Assembly (NCBI GenBank): GCA_050873765.1
Contig: JBNMJK010000002.1
Span: forward strand, 1 to 64,000
Direction: 5' to 3'
DNA length: 64,000 nt
Source: Sodaliphilus sp050873765
GTDB lineage: Bacteria > Bacteroidota > Bacteroidia > Bacteroidales > Muribaculaceae
Shown here: piece after piece, positions 44,268 through 52,711 of the stretch
Layout: each line of letters begins with the position of its first letter
Position numbering within the stretch: the stretch's first letter is position 1
The notes under the pieces: generated by a model
What the model saw: the letters and a program-made list of their open reading frames with translations, nothing else
Told to the model about the DNA's origin: nothing
Databases searched by the model: none
Made by a program: the position numbers and the translations under genes

Positions 44268-46730
44268 TCACTTCAAGTCCACCACTGTGATGCCGGCGCC
44301 ACCAAGCTGCACATGTTCGTCGCGATAGCTTTTCACCTCTTTAACCGAGTTGAGGTATTGGCGAATCAGCTGCTTGAGTATGCCCGTGCCAGTGCCGTGA
44401 AGGATTCTTACACGAGGCTGGCTGAACTGTATGGCATCGTCGATGAAATAGGTTACGGCTTGCACGGCCTCGTCGCCCCGCATACCCCTTACGTCGATGT
44501 CGGGCTTGAAATGGAGTTGGCGTGTGCGCATCTCGCTTGTGGTTGAAGCGCTTATCGATGAGGTCTCTACAGTCTTTGTCACCTGCTTGAGCGTTCGCTC
44601 TAAGCGTTTTAGCTCCACGCGCGTTTTCAGGTTGCCAAAAGCCACCACGGCATATTTCCCTTCCATGCTGAGAATACTGCCCACAGTGGAAGCCCCCTTC
44701 ATCACCACATTGTCGCCCACTTCAAGGGGGTGTGCCTGGGAGGCGGCACTCTTGGTCGAGGGCTTTTGCGCTTTTTGCTTCAAAGGCTTTTTCGGCATCA
44801 GCTGCTTGATTTTGGAGGGCATGTCGTCGTCGCTGTCGTCTTCCTGAAGCCGGCGTTTGAAGTCGTCGAGCTGCTGGCGCACTTGGCGCGTTTTCTCCTT
44901 CTCAGCCTGCATTTCCTTGATTTCCTTGATGGTGCGCTCAATTTGTGCATTGCTTTTTTTCAGGATTTCCTGCGCCTCATTTTTAGCGTCCTTAATGATG
45001 AGCTTATGCTCAGTGGCTATTTTATCCAGCTTCTCATCGTATTCAGCCATGGTGCTGTTGAGCCGCTTTTCCTTTTGGTGTATTTCGTAGCGTTTGTTTT
45101 CCCAGTATTTTCTGTCGCGCACAATGTCGAGCAAATACTTGTCCATGTTGATGTAGTCGCTGCCCACCAGGTTGCTTGCTTTTTCAATCACATCGTTAGG
45201 GAGGCCGATTTTTCTGGCAATCTCAATAGCGAATGAGCTGCCGGGGTAGCCAATCGACAGTTGGAAAAGGGGCTGCATTCGCTGGCGGTCGTAGAGCATG
45301 GCGCCATTGACGAGCCCAGGCGTGTCGTCGGCAAAGTGCTTCAAATTCTGGTAGTGCGTGGTGATTACGCCCATCATCTGCTTACGGTTAAGCTGCTCAA
45401 GAATGGCCTGTGCAATGGCAGCGCCAATTTGTGGCTCCGTGCCGCTGCCGAATTCATCGATAAGAATCAGTGTGTGCTTGTCGCCACGGCTTAAAAACGT
45501 CTTCATATTTTGAAGGTGTGAGCTGTAGGTGCTCAAGTCGTCTTCAATCGACTGCTGGTCGCCAATGTCGATAAACACGCTTTTAAAGATGCCCATGTGG
45601 GAGTTGTCGTAAACCGTGGGGAGAATGCCGCACTGCATCATGTACTGCACCACGCCCACCGTTTTCAGGCACACCGACTTGCCGCCCGCGTTCGGGCCCG
45701 AAATGATGAGTATGCGCTTTTGGCGGGTCAGCTGTATGTTGAGAGGCACTACCTCTTTGCCGTGCTCTTTTAGCGAGAGGAACAAAGCCGGGTGCTGCGC
45801 ATGATACCATTCAATGTTGGGCTTTGGCTCGATGTGTGGCATGTGGGCATCTACATCTAAGGCAAAGCATGCTTTGGCCCGAATGAAGTCGAGCATGCCC
45901 ATGGTGCTGTAAGTGGATAGGAGTTCGGGAATGTGGGGGCGGATAAGGTCGGACACCTCAGTCAGGATTCTGATGATTTCACGCTTGATTTCACCTTCCG
46001 TCTCCCGAATACGGTTGTTGGCCTCCACAATCTCCTCTGGCTCGATAAACACCGTTTTGCCGGAGGCCGACTCATCGTGCACGATGCCTTTCACCTTCCG
46101 CTTGTGCATTGGCGCCACGGGCAGCACCAGCCGGCCGTCGCGCACCGATGGTGTGGTGTCGGCATCAAAGAAGCCCGACTGCTTTCCCTGGGCTATCACA
46201 CGGCGCATAATGCCGTTGATGCTGGCGGTGGTGGAAGCGATGGTGGCGCGCAGCTCGCGAAGCAGGGGAGAGGCGCCATCTTTCACATTGCCAAACTTGT
46301 CGAGAATGCGTGCGGCCTCGCGCTCAATTTCTGGAAAGGGCAGCATACCATCGGCCAGCTGCTTCAAGCGGGGGTAAGGCGTGTTGCCATCGTCGTCGGT
46401 GCGGAAAAAGCTGATAATGGCGCTTACGGTGCTGAGTGAGCGCTGCAGATTAAAGAGATTCTCGGCCGATATGTAGGATCCCGGAGCGCTAATCGTCTTC
46501 AGCGGCGAGCGCAGATCAAAAAAATAGTTGAGCGGAAAATCTTGTTTCGATTGCAGTATGGCGAGAAACTCATTCGTTTGGCATAGCCAAGTGTTCACCT
46601 CCTCAAATCGGGAAGAGAAGCGCATCTTCTGGCAGTAGGCCACGCCAAGGGGGCTGATACAGTGCTTTTCCACCTCATGGCGCACCACATCAAATCCTAT
46701 TCTTGTTTCAAAATTAGCAGGGTATATCAT
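44268..46730 (-). CDS. mutS2: Endonuclease MutS2
   Basis: The 820-residue protein starts MIYPANFETRIGFDVVRHEV, the usual N-terminus. The MutS-type ATPase has Walker A ISGPNAGGKSVCLKTVG near residue 345, Walker B TLILIDEFGSGTEPQIG and ITTHYQNLKHFADDTPG. A long coiled-coil follows (about 520-640). The C-terminal Smr nuclease domain has DVRGMRGDEA and RILHGTGTGILKQ. MutS2 suppresses recombination, and in Bacillus it rescues collided ribosomes by splitting them. The start is supported by a promoter ending 7 nt upstream. Confidence 0.95.
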   Translation of the reverse strand: MIYPANFETRIGFDVVRHEVEKHCISPLGVAYCQKMRFSSRFEEVNTWLCQTNEFLAILQSKQDFPLNYFFDLRSPLKTISAPGSYISAENLFNLQRSLSTVSAIISFFRTDDDGNTPYPRLKQLADGMLPFPEIEREAARILDKFGNVKDGASPLLRELRATIASTTASINGIMRRVIAQGKQSGFFDADTTPSVRDGRLVLPVAPMHKRKVKGIVHDESASGKTVFIEPEEIVEANNRIRETEGEIKREIIRILTEVSDLIRPHIPELLSTYSTMGMLDFIRAKACFALDVDAHMPHIEPKPNIEWYHAQHPALFLSLKEHGKEVVPLNIQLTRQKRILIISGPNAGGKSVCLKTVGVVQYMMQCGILPTVYDNSHMGIFKSVFIDIGDQQSIEDDLSTYSSHLQNMKTFLSRGDKHTLILIDEFGSGTEPQIGAAIAQAILEQLNRKQMMGVITTHYQNLKHFADDTPGLVNGAMLYDRQRMQPLFQLSIGYPGSSFAIEIARKIGLPNDVIEKASNLVGSDYINMDKYLLDIVRDRKYWENKRYEIHQKEKRLNSTMAEYDEKLDKIATEHKLIIKDAKNEAQEILKKSNAQIERTIKEIKEMQAEKEKTRQVRQQLDDFKRRLQEDDSDDDMPSKIKQLMPKKPLKQKAQKPSTKSAASQAHPLEVGDNVVMKGASTVGSILSMEGKYAVVAFGNLKTRVELKRLERTLKQVTKTVETSSISASTTSEMRTRQLHFKPDIDVRGMRGDEAVQAVTYFIDDAIQFSQPRVRILHGTGTGILKQLIRQYLNSVKEVKSYRDEHVQLGGAGITVVDLK

Positions 46731-46737
46731 TTCAGCG

Positions 46738-46770
46738 CAAAGTTACAATAAAATCACGTCACTGCCCAAA
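46738..46770 (-). promoter_or_regulatory. Promoter of mutS2
   Basis: Minus strand: TTTG (46767-46770), 21-nt gap, TAACTTTG (46738-46745). Only 7 nt separate the -7 element from the ATG, so the transcript would be almost leaderless. Confidence 0.7.
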
Positions 46771-47289
46771 ATATATCACCAAAGCCGTCGGGTTCTTAAA
46801 ATATGTTAAACGCTGGTGAGCAGAAAATATTTGCCATAAAAACGAAGTGAATATTGAAGAAAAAATGCTAATTTTGGCGTGTCTGATTAACCTATACCGA
46901 AAGCCCCTTGGGCAGAGGGAGGGCAGCGGACATACATGAGAATGACATAAGGCGTTTTTGTACGCTTTGGTTTTGACGATCGATGAACTTCGCAACTTCA
47001 ATCTTCTTGTCAAAAACAAAGCAATGCAGAACGCCTCACTTAAGGTGTAATAGTATATATCACAGCTGCGATTGCTTTAGCGCACACTTACAGTTACAAA
47101 ATGTGTGTGTGAAGTGAATGATGGCGATTATATAAACTTACACGGCGTGGGGTTTTCGGCGTTGCTCGTTTCGACAAGAAGGGCAATGCGAAGGCCTATC
47201 GATCGTGGGACGAGTGACAAAACTGGCTCCACGCTTTATTTTTTATTGATTTGAAAATCCTAAGGGGGCAAGGATTCATTTTGACAACT
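46771..47289. other. Gene-free stretch with an imperfect inverted repeat
   Basis: About 520 nt without a credible gene. It holds a TAATTTTG element at 46869 (plus strand) and an imperfect inverted repeat of about 28 nt (46950-46977 with 47009-47035; shared AGGCGTT, GCTTTG, TTTTGAC) around a 31-nt loop. It may be decayed mobile DNA or a structured RNA; I cannot decide. Confidence 0.45.
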
Positions 47290-47442
47290 ATGGAATGTAA
47301 AAACTGTGGAAAATCTATCCCTGAAGACTCAACATTTTGTCCCAATTGTGGAAAAGCTGTAATAGGAAAGAAAAAAATGACAAAAGATGAACAAGCCGCT
47401 GTATGTGATAGGCTCAGAACCTTTTCACGAATGGGAACGTAG
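47290..47442 (+). CDS. Zinc-ribbon protein fragment, probably the frameshifted start of the next gene
   Basis: The frame codes for 50 residues: MECKNCGKSIPEDSTFCPNC plus GKAVIGKKKMTKDEQAA, a classic CxxC-x(11)-CxxC zinc ribbon followed by a Lys-rich linker. It runs out of frame after the linker and ends in a meaningless tail, while the adjacent frame continues as an LRR protein. Zinc ribbons of this type commonly sit at the N-terminus of larger bacterial proteins. Most likely this is the first exon-like piece of a single gene broken by a frameshift; a separate small protein remains possible. Confidence 0.6.
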   Translation: MECKNCGKSIPEDSTFCPNCGKAVIGKKKMTKDEQAAVCDRLRTFSRMGT

Positions 47443-48403
47443 AAACAACTATCCATCGTGCATAGTCTTGACAGGAAATGTATCTGCAGGTATATTTACG
47501 GAGTTCGCACAGGATTTCGATTTTGAAAAATACGAACAAATATCCCTCAATAATTTGGTCGTAGAGGAGTTGCGCTATGGAGATGGCTCATCTTGTACAT
47601 ATGAAGATTATCTTTCTCAATTTGTTTGTGGTGACGCAATCAAGCTTTACGTTCTCACAAAACTTTACCTTAATCTTCAAATTGCAAAGACTTTTGTTGT
47701 GCATAGAAATTGTGTATATTCTGCCGATTATAAAACACTTGTGCATGCTCCAGAAACGACAGAACTTGTTGTTCCTTCGTTTGTAGAGCATATAGGAAAT
47801 GGCGCTTGCTGTGGTTATGAGAAGATGTCGGTTGTAAAACTGAATAATGGCTTGAAAAGTATAGGAAAATGGTCTTTTGTCGCTACAAACATAAGCAAAC
47901 TGGAGATGCCAAACTCAATCGTTTCGATCGGAAAAGATGCATTCCTGATGGCAGAGCTTGAACAAGTCAAACTTTCGAAGTCGTTAAATGGAATACCTGA
48001 TGGTTGCTTTAATTTGTGCTCCTTGGAGAAAATTGAAATTCCTTCGAGTGTCAGATACATAGGGAATAGGTCTCTTAGGGGATTGGTATGGACTGACGAG
48101 ATAGAAATACCAGAAGGTGTAGAGCGAATCGGATATGATGCTATGGAAGCAATGTATCATATATCTTTGCCTTCTACATTGCTGGAGATAGCTCCAGATT
48201 TTTATTATGAAGAATGTATTGATGATCCAAATTATCCTCCATACATAGAAGTGAATCCTGAAAACAAAGTGTTTTTTTCTAAAGATGGAAGTTTGTTTTT
48301 TAAGGAGACTGGAGCCATTGCTATTGACAGCAAATATAATGGTCCTGATAAACACTGTGTGAGGTATCAATATGATGGTGACCAATATCAAAAAGAAAAA
48401 TAG
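47387..48403 (+). CDS. Cytoplasmic-type BspA-like LRR protein (frame-shifted from a zinc ribbon)
   Basis: The 338-residue frame begins with MNKPLYVIGSEPFHEWERRN and overlaps the zinc-ribbon frame by 56 nt. Residues 1-120 are a non-repeat domain, and about 120-280 are LRR_5 repeats (VEHIGNGACCGYEKMSVVKL, NSIVSIGKDAFL, SSVRYIGNRSLRGL). There is no signal peptide or sorting tail, unlike the LRR proteins at 728 and 4761. Codon use is clearly more AT-rich than the neighbours, which hints at recent acquisition. Function unknown. The ATG is only a formal start if the frame is really joined to the zinc ribbon. Confidence 0.65.
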   Translation: MNKPLYVIGSEPFHEWERRNNYPSCIVLTGNVSAGIFTEFAQDFDFEKYEQISLNNLVVEELRYGDGSSCTYEDYLSQFVCGDAIKLYVLTKLYLNLQIAKTFVVHRNCVYSADYKTLVHAPETTELVVPSFVEHIGNGACCGYEKMSVVKLNNGLKSIGKWSFVATNISKLEMPNSIVSIGKDAFLMAELEQVKLSKSLNGIPDGCFNLCSLEKIEIPSSVRYIGNRSLRGLVWTDEIEIPEGVERIGYDAMEAMYHISLPSTLLEIAPDFYYEECIDDPNYPPYIEVNPENKVFFSKDGSLFFKETGAIAIDSKYNGPDKHCVRYQYDGDQYQKEK

Positions 48404-48719
48404 CAATAAAGATAGTTGCTAATTGCAATATGTATTCAAGTTGAGATTGATATTAGAAGTCTCTTGAGCAGTGAAATTTGGTAAAGGCGGGGGGAAAATG
48501 TGCTGGTTTTGCCTTACGAAATGCAATTAAATGCCGTGCCTCATTGGCGAGATTTTCAGAGAACTGCTTGATAATCTCAGATATTTTGACGAATTTTGTA
48601 TAAAACTAAAACGCATGTACATGCTGTGTTTTGATCTTATATTAAATCAGTGAAAACAGCATGTGTCCCTTGTTACTTATGTTTGTCGGCTTTAATTCAT
48701 TCCGCCAACGAGTTATGCT
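48404..48719. other. Gene-free stretch with a decayed promoter copy and an inverted repeat
   Basis: Bases 48475-48530 resemble the promoter region of the lipoprotein gene at 49625-49680, but the spacing is stretched and the -7 element is altered (TGGTTTTG). Further on, GCATGTACATGC (48613-48624) is a perfect 12-nt palindrome, and ACATGCTGTGTTTT (48619-48632) is mirrored by AAAACAGCATGT (48653-48664), just upstream of the TonB-domain gene. Confidence 0.5.
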
Positions 48720-49538
48720 ATGAAAAAATTTATGAAGGGCTTTTTACTTTTTGCCTTTTTGGTAATGGCTTCGCTTATGCACGCACAAGAGGTGAAGGTG
48801 TATTATGCAGCCGATACCCCTGCGCAGTTTCCTGGTGGGGTAGTGAAACTGATGGAGTATATGTCATCGCACTTGCATTATCCTGACTCTGCCATGGTGA
48901 AGAATGTGCAGGGCAAGTGTGTGGTGCAGTTTGCGGTGAGAAGTAATGGTGAAGTGGGCGAGGTGAAGGTGCTGCACTCGCTCAGCCCCGAATGCGACGC
49001 CGAGGCTGTGCGCGTGGTTCGCTCCCTGCCTAAATTCATGCCAGGGAAGATAAATGGTGAGCCTGTAGCGGTATGGTACACCCTCCCTGTGCAATTTAAG
49101 CTTCAAAAGCCAATACCCCTAATGCAAGAACCTTCCGAGGAGAGACTTACTTTCAAGAATAAACTCCCTGTGGAGAAGAAGTTTCCTGTATTTCCAGGTG
49201 GAGACAAGGCTTTGATGGAATATATAAGTAGGAATTTGGAATACCCAAAAATGGCTTCAACACATAATATCCATGGAAAATGCGTTGTTCAATTCGTGGT
49301 CACGGAAACTGGTGGAATTGATTCTATACGGGTAGTGAAACCCATTAATCCTTTGCTCGACGCCGCTGTGATTCGTGTAATTATGTCGCTTCCCAAATTC
49401 ACACCAGGCACATGCAATGGCGTCCCGGTTAGGGTACGCTACACATTACCCGTTACATTTGCCATAAAGGCAGATGCGCGCGAACCGGAATTCGACCCAA
49501 CAGACCCACGCAACATTGACCCAGGATTCAGCATGTAA
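48720..49538 (+). CDS. Secreted protein with two TonB C-terminal domains
   Basis: The 272-residue protein has a signal peptide (MKKFMKGFLLFAFLVMASLM, cleavage near HAQ) and two TonB_C-type domains. The first (about 35-125) has FPGGVVKLMEYM, GKCVVQFAVRSNGEVGEVKV and LPKFMPGKINGEPVAVWYTL. The second (about 155-255) has FPGGDKALMEYI, GKCVVQFVVTETGGIDSIRV and LPKFTPGTCNGVPVRVRYTL. Canonical TonB has one such domain, an N-terminal anchor for ExbB/ExbD and a Pro-rich spacer; none of these is present, and the N-terminus looks cleavable. It may bind TonB-box-like peptides or dock receptors in the periplasm, but energy transduction is unlikely. Confidence 0.85.
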   Translation: MKKFMKGFLLFAFLVMASLMHAQEVKVYYAADTPAQFPGGVVKLMEYMSSHLHYPDSAMVKNVQGKCVVQFAVRSNGEVGEVKVLHSLSPECDAEAVRVVRSLPKFMPGKINGEPVAVWYTLPVQFKLQKPIPLMQEPSEERLTFKNKLPVEKKFPVFPGGDKALMEYISRNLEYPKMASTHNIHGKCVVQFVVTETGGIDSIRVVKPINPLLDAAVIRVIMSLPKFTPGTCNGVPVRVRYTLPVTFAIKADAREPEFDPTDPRNIDPGFSM

Positions 49539-49629
49539 TCCTGTGGTGTCTCACGCGCGCTCTATTTGACTTGCTGCCGAGGTTTTCTTTTTTTGATGGC
49601 GCTCCTAACTCTATCTCTTGGGGGTGAAA

Positions 49630-49661
49630 TTTGGTAATGGCGTGGGGATGTGCTAACTTTG
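49630..49661 (+). promoter_or_regulatory. Promoter of the lipoprotein/PhnP-like operon
   Basis: TTTG (49630-49633), 20-nt gap, TAACTTTG (49654-49661), a perfect consensus match. A GGAG at 49681-49684 precedes the GTG start at 49692. Confidence 0.75.
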
Positions 49662-49691
49662 CCTTACGAAATACAATTAAGGAGATTTTTT

Positions 49692-50618
49692 GTGACAAGG
49701 ATTGTTTTATCGATTTTGACTGGCGCGCTGGCATTGGCTGCTGTGGGCTGCGGCACGGGCATAGAGACCACTACCACGGTGACCGACAAGGACGTGAAGC
49801 GGGTGGAGGAGCATTATGCTTCGGCTTCTGTGCAGTCGTCGCTGAAGATTGCCTCCAGTGCTGTGGCGGAGTGGAAGGCTGGCAAACGGTTTTATGTGGC
49901 GAACGACCGTATCGGCTTGATTTTTGACCATTCCGACAGTTATTCGCCCGATCAGCTTCATCTGGGCGGTTCCTACCTCACTTATCAGGGCTATGACACC
50001 GTGACAGCCCTCGACAACAGGGCGGTGGTGACGCTTAAATTCACCGATGGCGTGAATGTGTATCGGTTCTGCACTAAGAAGGAGCTGTCGGAGCTGTCGT
50101 CGAACTATCAGGTGCCGTTTCTTATCGATGAGGATATGGTGAAAAGTGTGGCTCGGCAGATCGAGGGCAAAACGCTTTATATCCGCACTCGGCTATGGTA
50201 TGATGTGCGCTCACAGCAAATGATTGACCGCCGCCAGTATATTGCCGTGAGGGTTGACAGCGTGCTTCCCGGCGATGATGCGCTGCCGCTCAAAGTGGTG
50301 TTCACCACACTCGACACGCATGAGCAAGCCATGCTTCGGATTTCTTCGGGAAAGACGATGCAGTCGATGGACTTCGATGCTATGTTCTCGCTCAAGAATC
50401 CGCGAAATGAATACCCCGACACCACTCCTGAAAACTGGACACTCATCACTAACGGAAAAGTGGCAGAGGGCATGACCAAGGTGGAGTGCCGCCTGGCCAA
50501 AGGTGCGCCAAAGCAGATTGTGCGCACCCCGTCGCACGATGGAATGGGGGAATACTGGTATTATGATGGAGGAGGTTTTCTCCATTTTGAAGATGGCATA
50601 TTAAAGCAATTCAGATGA
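49692..50618 (+). CDS. Lipoprotein of unknown function
   Basis: The 308-residue protein starts at a GTG (49692) placed 7 nt after GGAG; earlier in-frame starts would overlap the promoter. The signal has lipobox AVGC (lipidated Cys near residue 20). The mature part is mixed alpha/beta with a domain containing YFVANDRIGLIFDHSDSY-like strands near residue 70 and a C-terminal EYWYYDGGGFLHFEDGILKQ. I recognise no family. Its stop overlaps the next start by 4 nt, so it is translationally coupled to the metallo-hydrolase. Confidence 0.72.
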   Translation: MTRIVLSILTGALALAAVGCGTGIETTTTVTDKDVKRVEEHYASASVQSSLKIASSAVAEWKAGKRFYVANDRIGLIFDHSDSYSPDQLHLGGSYLTYQGYDTVTALDNRAVVTLKFTDGVNVYRFCTKKELSELSSNYQVPFLIDEDMVKSVARQIEGKTLYIRTRLWYDVRSQQMIDRRQYIAVRVDSVLPGDDALPLKVVFTTLDTHEQAMLRISSGKTMQSMDFDAMFSLKNPRNEYPDTTPENWTLITNGKVAEGMTKVECRLAKGAPKQIVRTPSHDGMGEYWYYDGGGFLHFEDGILKQFR

Positions 50619-51421
50619 AAGCAGACGGTATAGAAATAGAGTTTCTGGGCACGGGCACCTCTACGGGTGTGCCATCGATAGGCTGCCAATGTAGTGTGTG
50701 CCGCTCTTGTGACCCCAAAGACAACAGGTTGCGCACTTCAGCTATAGTAAGATACGAAGGGGTGAACATACTGATAGACTGTGGCCCTGATTTCCGGCAA
50801 CAGATATTGCGCGCATCATCATTGGAGCTCGACGCGCTGCTCCTGACCCATATTCATTACGACCATGTGGCTGGAATTGACGACTTGCGGGCGTATAGCA
50901 TAGATCGCGCTTTCCCGGTGTATGCACGCGCAGAAGTGAACCGCCAGTTGCGTGTGAGCATGCCATATTGCTTTACCGACCATCTTTACCCCGGTGTGCC
51001 ACAACTTCATTTGGAGGACATCGGTTCGGAGCCCTTTGAGGTGAAAGGGGTGAAGGTTACTCCCATACCGGTGATGCACGACAAGATGCTCATCAACGGT
51101 TACCGTATTGGCCCACTTGCCTATATCACCGACTGCTCCTATATCGCTCCAGACGAAATTGACAAATTGAAAGGAATACCGCTGCTTGTGATCAACGCGC
51201 TCCGCAAAGAGCCCCACCATAGCCACATGTGCCTTTCGGAAGCGCTGGAGGTGGTGCGAAAGGTGGGGCCACAGACCGCCTATTTCATTCACATGAGCCA
51301 TGGAATAGGCCTGCACGCCGAGGCAGGAGCCTCGCTGCCGCCCCATGTGCATTTTGCTTACGACACACTTATCGTGCATGCCAATCCGGCTAATGACAAC
51401 GACAGCGCGCATAACTTTTGA
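50615..51421 (+). CDS. MBL-fold metallo-hydrolase, PhnP-like
   Basis: The 268-residue protein has IEFLGTGTSTGVPSIGCQCS with cysteines as in PhnP (a structural zinc site), the metal motif LLTHIHYDHVAGIDDLRAY (HxHxDH, near residue 78), VMHDKM, AYITDCSYI and IHMSHGIGL for the remaining metal ligands. PhnP is a cyclic phosphodiesterase of phosphonate breakdown; no phn genes are nearby, so a general phosphodiesterase role is as likely. It overlaps the upstream lipoprotein gene. Confidence 0.87.
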   Translation: MKADGIEIEFLGTGTSTGVPSIGCQCSVCRSCDPKDNRLRTSAIVRYEGVNILIDCGPDFRQQILRASSLELDALLLTHIHYDHVAGIDDLRAYSIDRAFPVYARAEVNRQLRVSMPYCFTDHLYPGVPQLHLEDIGSEPFEVKGVKVTPIPVMHDKMLINGYRIGPLAYITDCSYIAPDEIDKLKGIPLLVINALRKEPHHSHMCLSEALEVVRKVGPQTAYFIHMSHGIGLHAEAGASLPPHVHFAYDTLIVHANPANDNDSAHNF

Positions 51422-51510
51422 CGCTGACTCAATGGCGTAAAAATGAATAAGAAAACAGGATTTGCGTTAAAATCTTGTTTTTTTATGCTTAAAATGCCGT
51501 GTGAAAGCAC

Positions 51511-51518
51511 TATCTTTG
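51511..51518 (+). promoter_or_regulatory. -7 element of dxr
   Basis: TATCTTTG, 25 nt before the GTG at 51544. A transcript from here could not use the in-frame TTG at 51523 well, which decides the start. Confidence 0.5.
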
Positions 51519-51543
51519 TAGATTGAACAAAACGGATTTTTTT

Positions 51544-52701
51544 GTGGAAGGAATAAGAAATTTAGCCATTTTAGGCAGCACAGGCTCGATAGGACGGCAA
51601 ACGCTCGACATCGTGAGCGAGTACCCCGATCTGTTTCGGGCATGGACGCTGGTGGCCAACAATAGCGCCGACATGCTGATAGAGCAGGCTCGGAAATACC
51701 ACCCGCATACCGTGGTGATTGCCAATGAGGCACACTATGGAAAAGTGAAGGAAGCTCTGGCTCAGACCGAGGTGGAGGTGCTGACCGGCTCAGAAGCAGT
51801 GGCAGAATGTGTGACTGCGCCCGAAATCGACACGGTGGTAACAGCCATGGTGGGTTACAGCGGCCTCGCTCCCACGATCAACGCCATAGGCGCAGGCAAA
51901 AAAATAGCGTTGGCCAATAAAGAGACGCTTGTGGTGGCAGGCGACCTGATTACACGTCTGCTGGCATCGTCGGCCTCCGTGCTTTATCCAGTGGATTCGG
52001 AGCATGGTGCATTCTACCAGTGCCTTGTGGGTGAACGGCATCAAGATATCAATAAGCTCATACTTACTGCATCGGGCGGGCCATTTCGCACTTTCTCGAA
52101 GGAGAAACTGGAAGACGTGACAGCTGCCGACGCATTAAAGCACCCCAATTGGAGCATGGGCGCTAAAATCACCATCGATTCCGCCACCATGATGAATAAG
52201 GGCTTTGAGATGATAGAGGCAAAATGGCTCTACGACGTGTCGCAGCACGACATAGAAATCGTGGTGCATCCGCAGTCGATTGTACACTCTATGGTGGAAT
52301 TTAAAGATGGCTCCGTGAAAGCGCAGTTGGGGCTTCCCGACATGCGTCTTCCCATACGGTATGCATTGGGACTGCCAGGCCGCTTGGCATCGGACTGCAA
52401 GAAAATGACGGTGGACGACTATTGCCACCTCACTTTCGAGCGTCCCGACTTCGATAAGTTTCCTTTGCTGCGCACAGCCTACGCCGCCGCCGACCGCGGA
52501 GGCAACGCCGCCTGTGTGATGAATGCCGCTAATGAAATAGCCGTGGCTGCATTTTTGAAAAATCAGATTAAATTTACCGACATCTATAAAATCATTGAGC
52601 ATACGCTCGCTTGGGCACCGTTTGTGGAAACCCCATCATACGACGACTATGTGAATAGCAATGCCGAAGCGCGCGCCTATGCGTCATCATTAATCAAGTA
52701 A
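51544..52701 (+). CDS. dxr: 1-Deoxy-D-xylulose 5-phosphate reductoisomerase
   Basis: The 385-residue enzyme carries out the second step of the MEP isoprenoid pathway using NADPH. LAILGSTGSIGRQTLDIV is the nucleotide-binding motif, and the chain has KIALANKETLVVAGDLIT, PVDSEHGAFYQCL (metal-binding Asp/Glu), ILTASGGPFRTF and ATMMNKGFEMIEAKWLYDV. Length is typical. I take the GTG at 51544; the TTG at 51523 would add seven residues. The rseP gene follows after 10 nt, a frequent neighbour in many bacteria. Confidence 0.95.
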   Translation: MEGIRNLAILGSTGSIGRQTLDIVSEYPDLFRAWTLVANNSADMLIEQARKYHPHTVVIANEAHYGKVKEALAQTEVEVLTGSEAVAECVTAPEIDTVVTAMVGYSGLAPTINAIGAGKKIALANKETLVVAGDLITRLLASSASVLYPVDSEHGAFYQCLVGERHQDINKLILTASGGPFRTFSKEKLEDVTAADALKHPNWSMGAKITIDSATMMNKGFEMIEAKWLYDVSQHDIEIVVHPQSIVHSMVEFKDGSVKAQLGLPDMRLPIRYALGLPGRLASDCKKMTVDDYCHLTFERPDFDKFPLLRTAYAAADRGGNAACVMNAANEIAVAAFLKNQIKFTDIYKIIEHTLAWAPFVETPSYDDYVNSNAEARAYASSLIK

Positions 52702-52711
52702 ACGATAAGAA

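Noticed and set aside
46759..47019. 86-codon minus-strand frame upstream of mutS2
   Set aside because: It overlaps the mutS2 -33 region and an inverted repeat, with no family or composition typical of genes.
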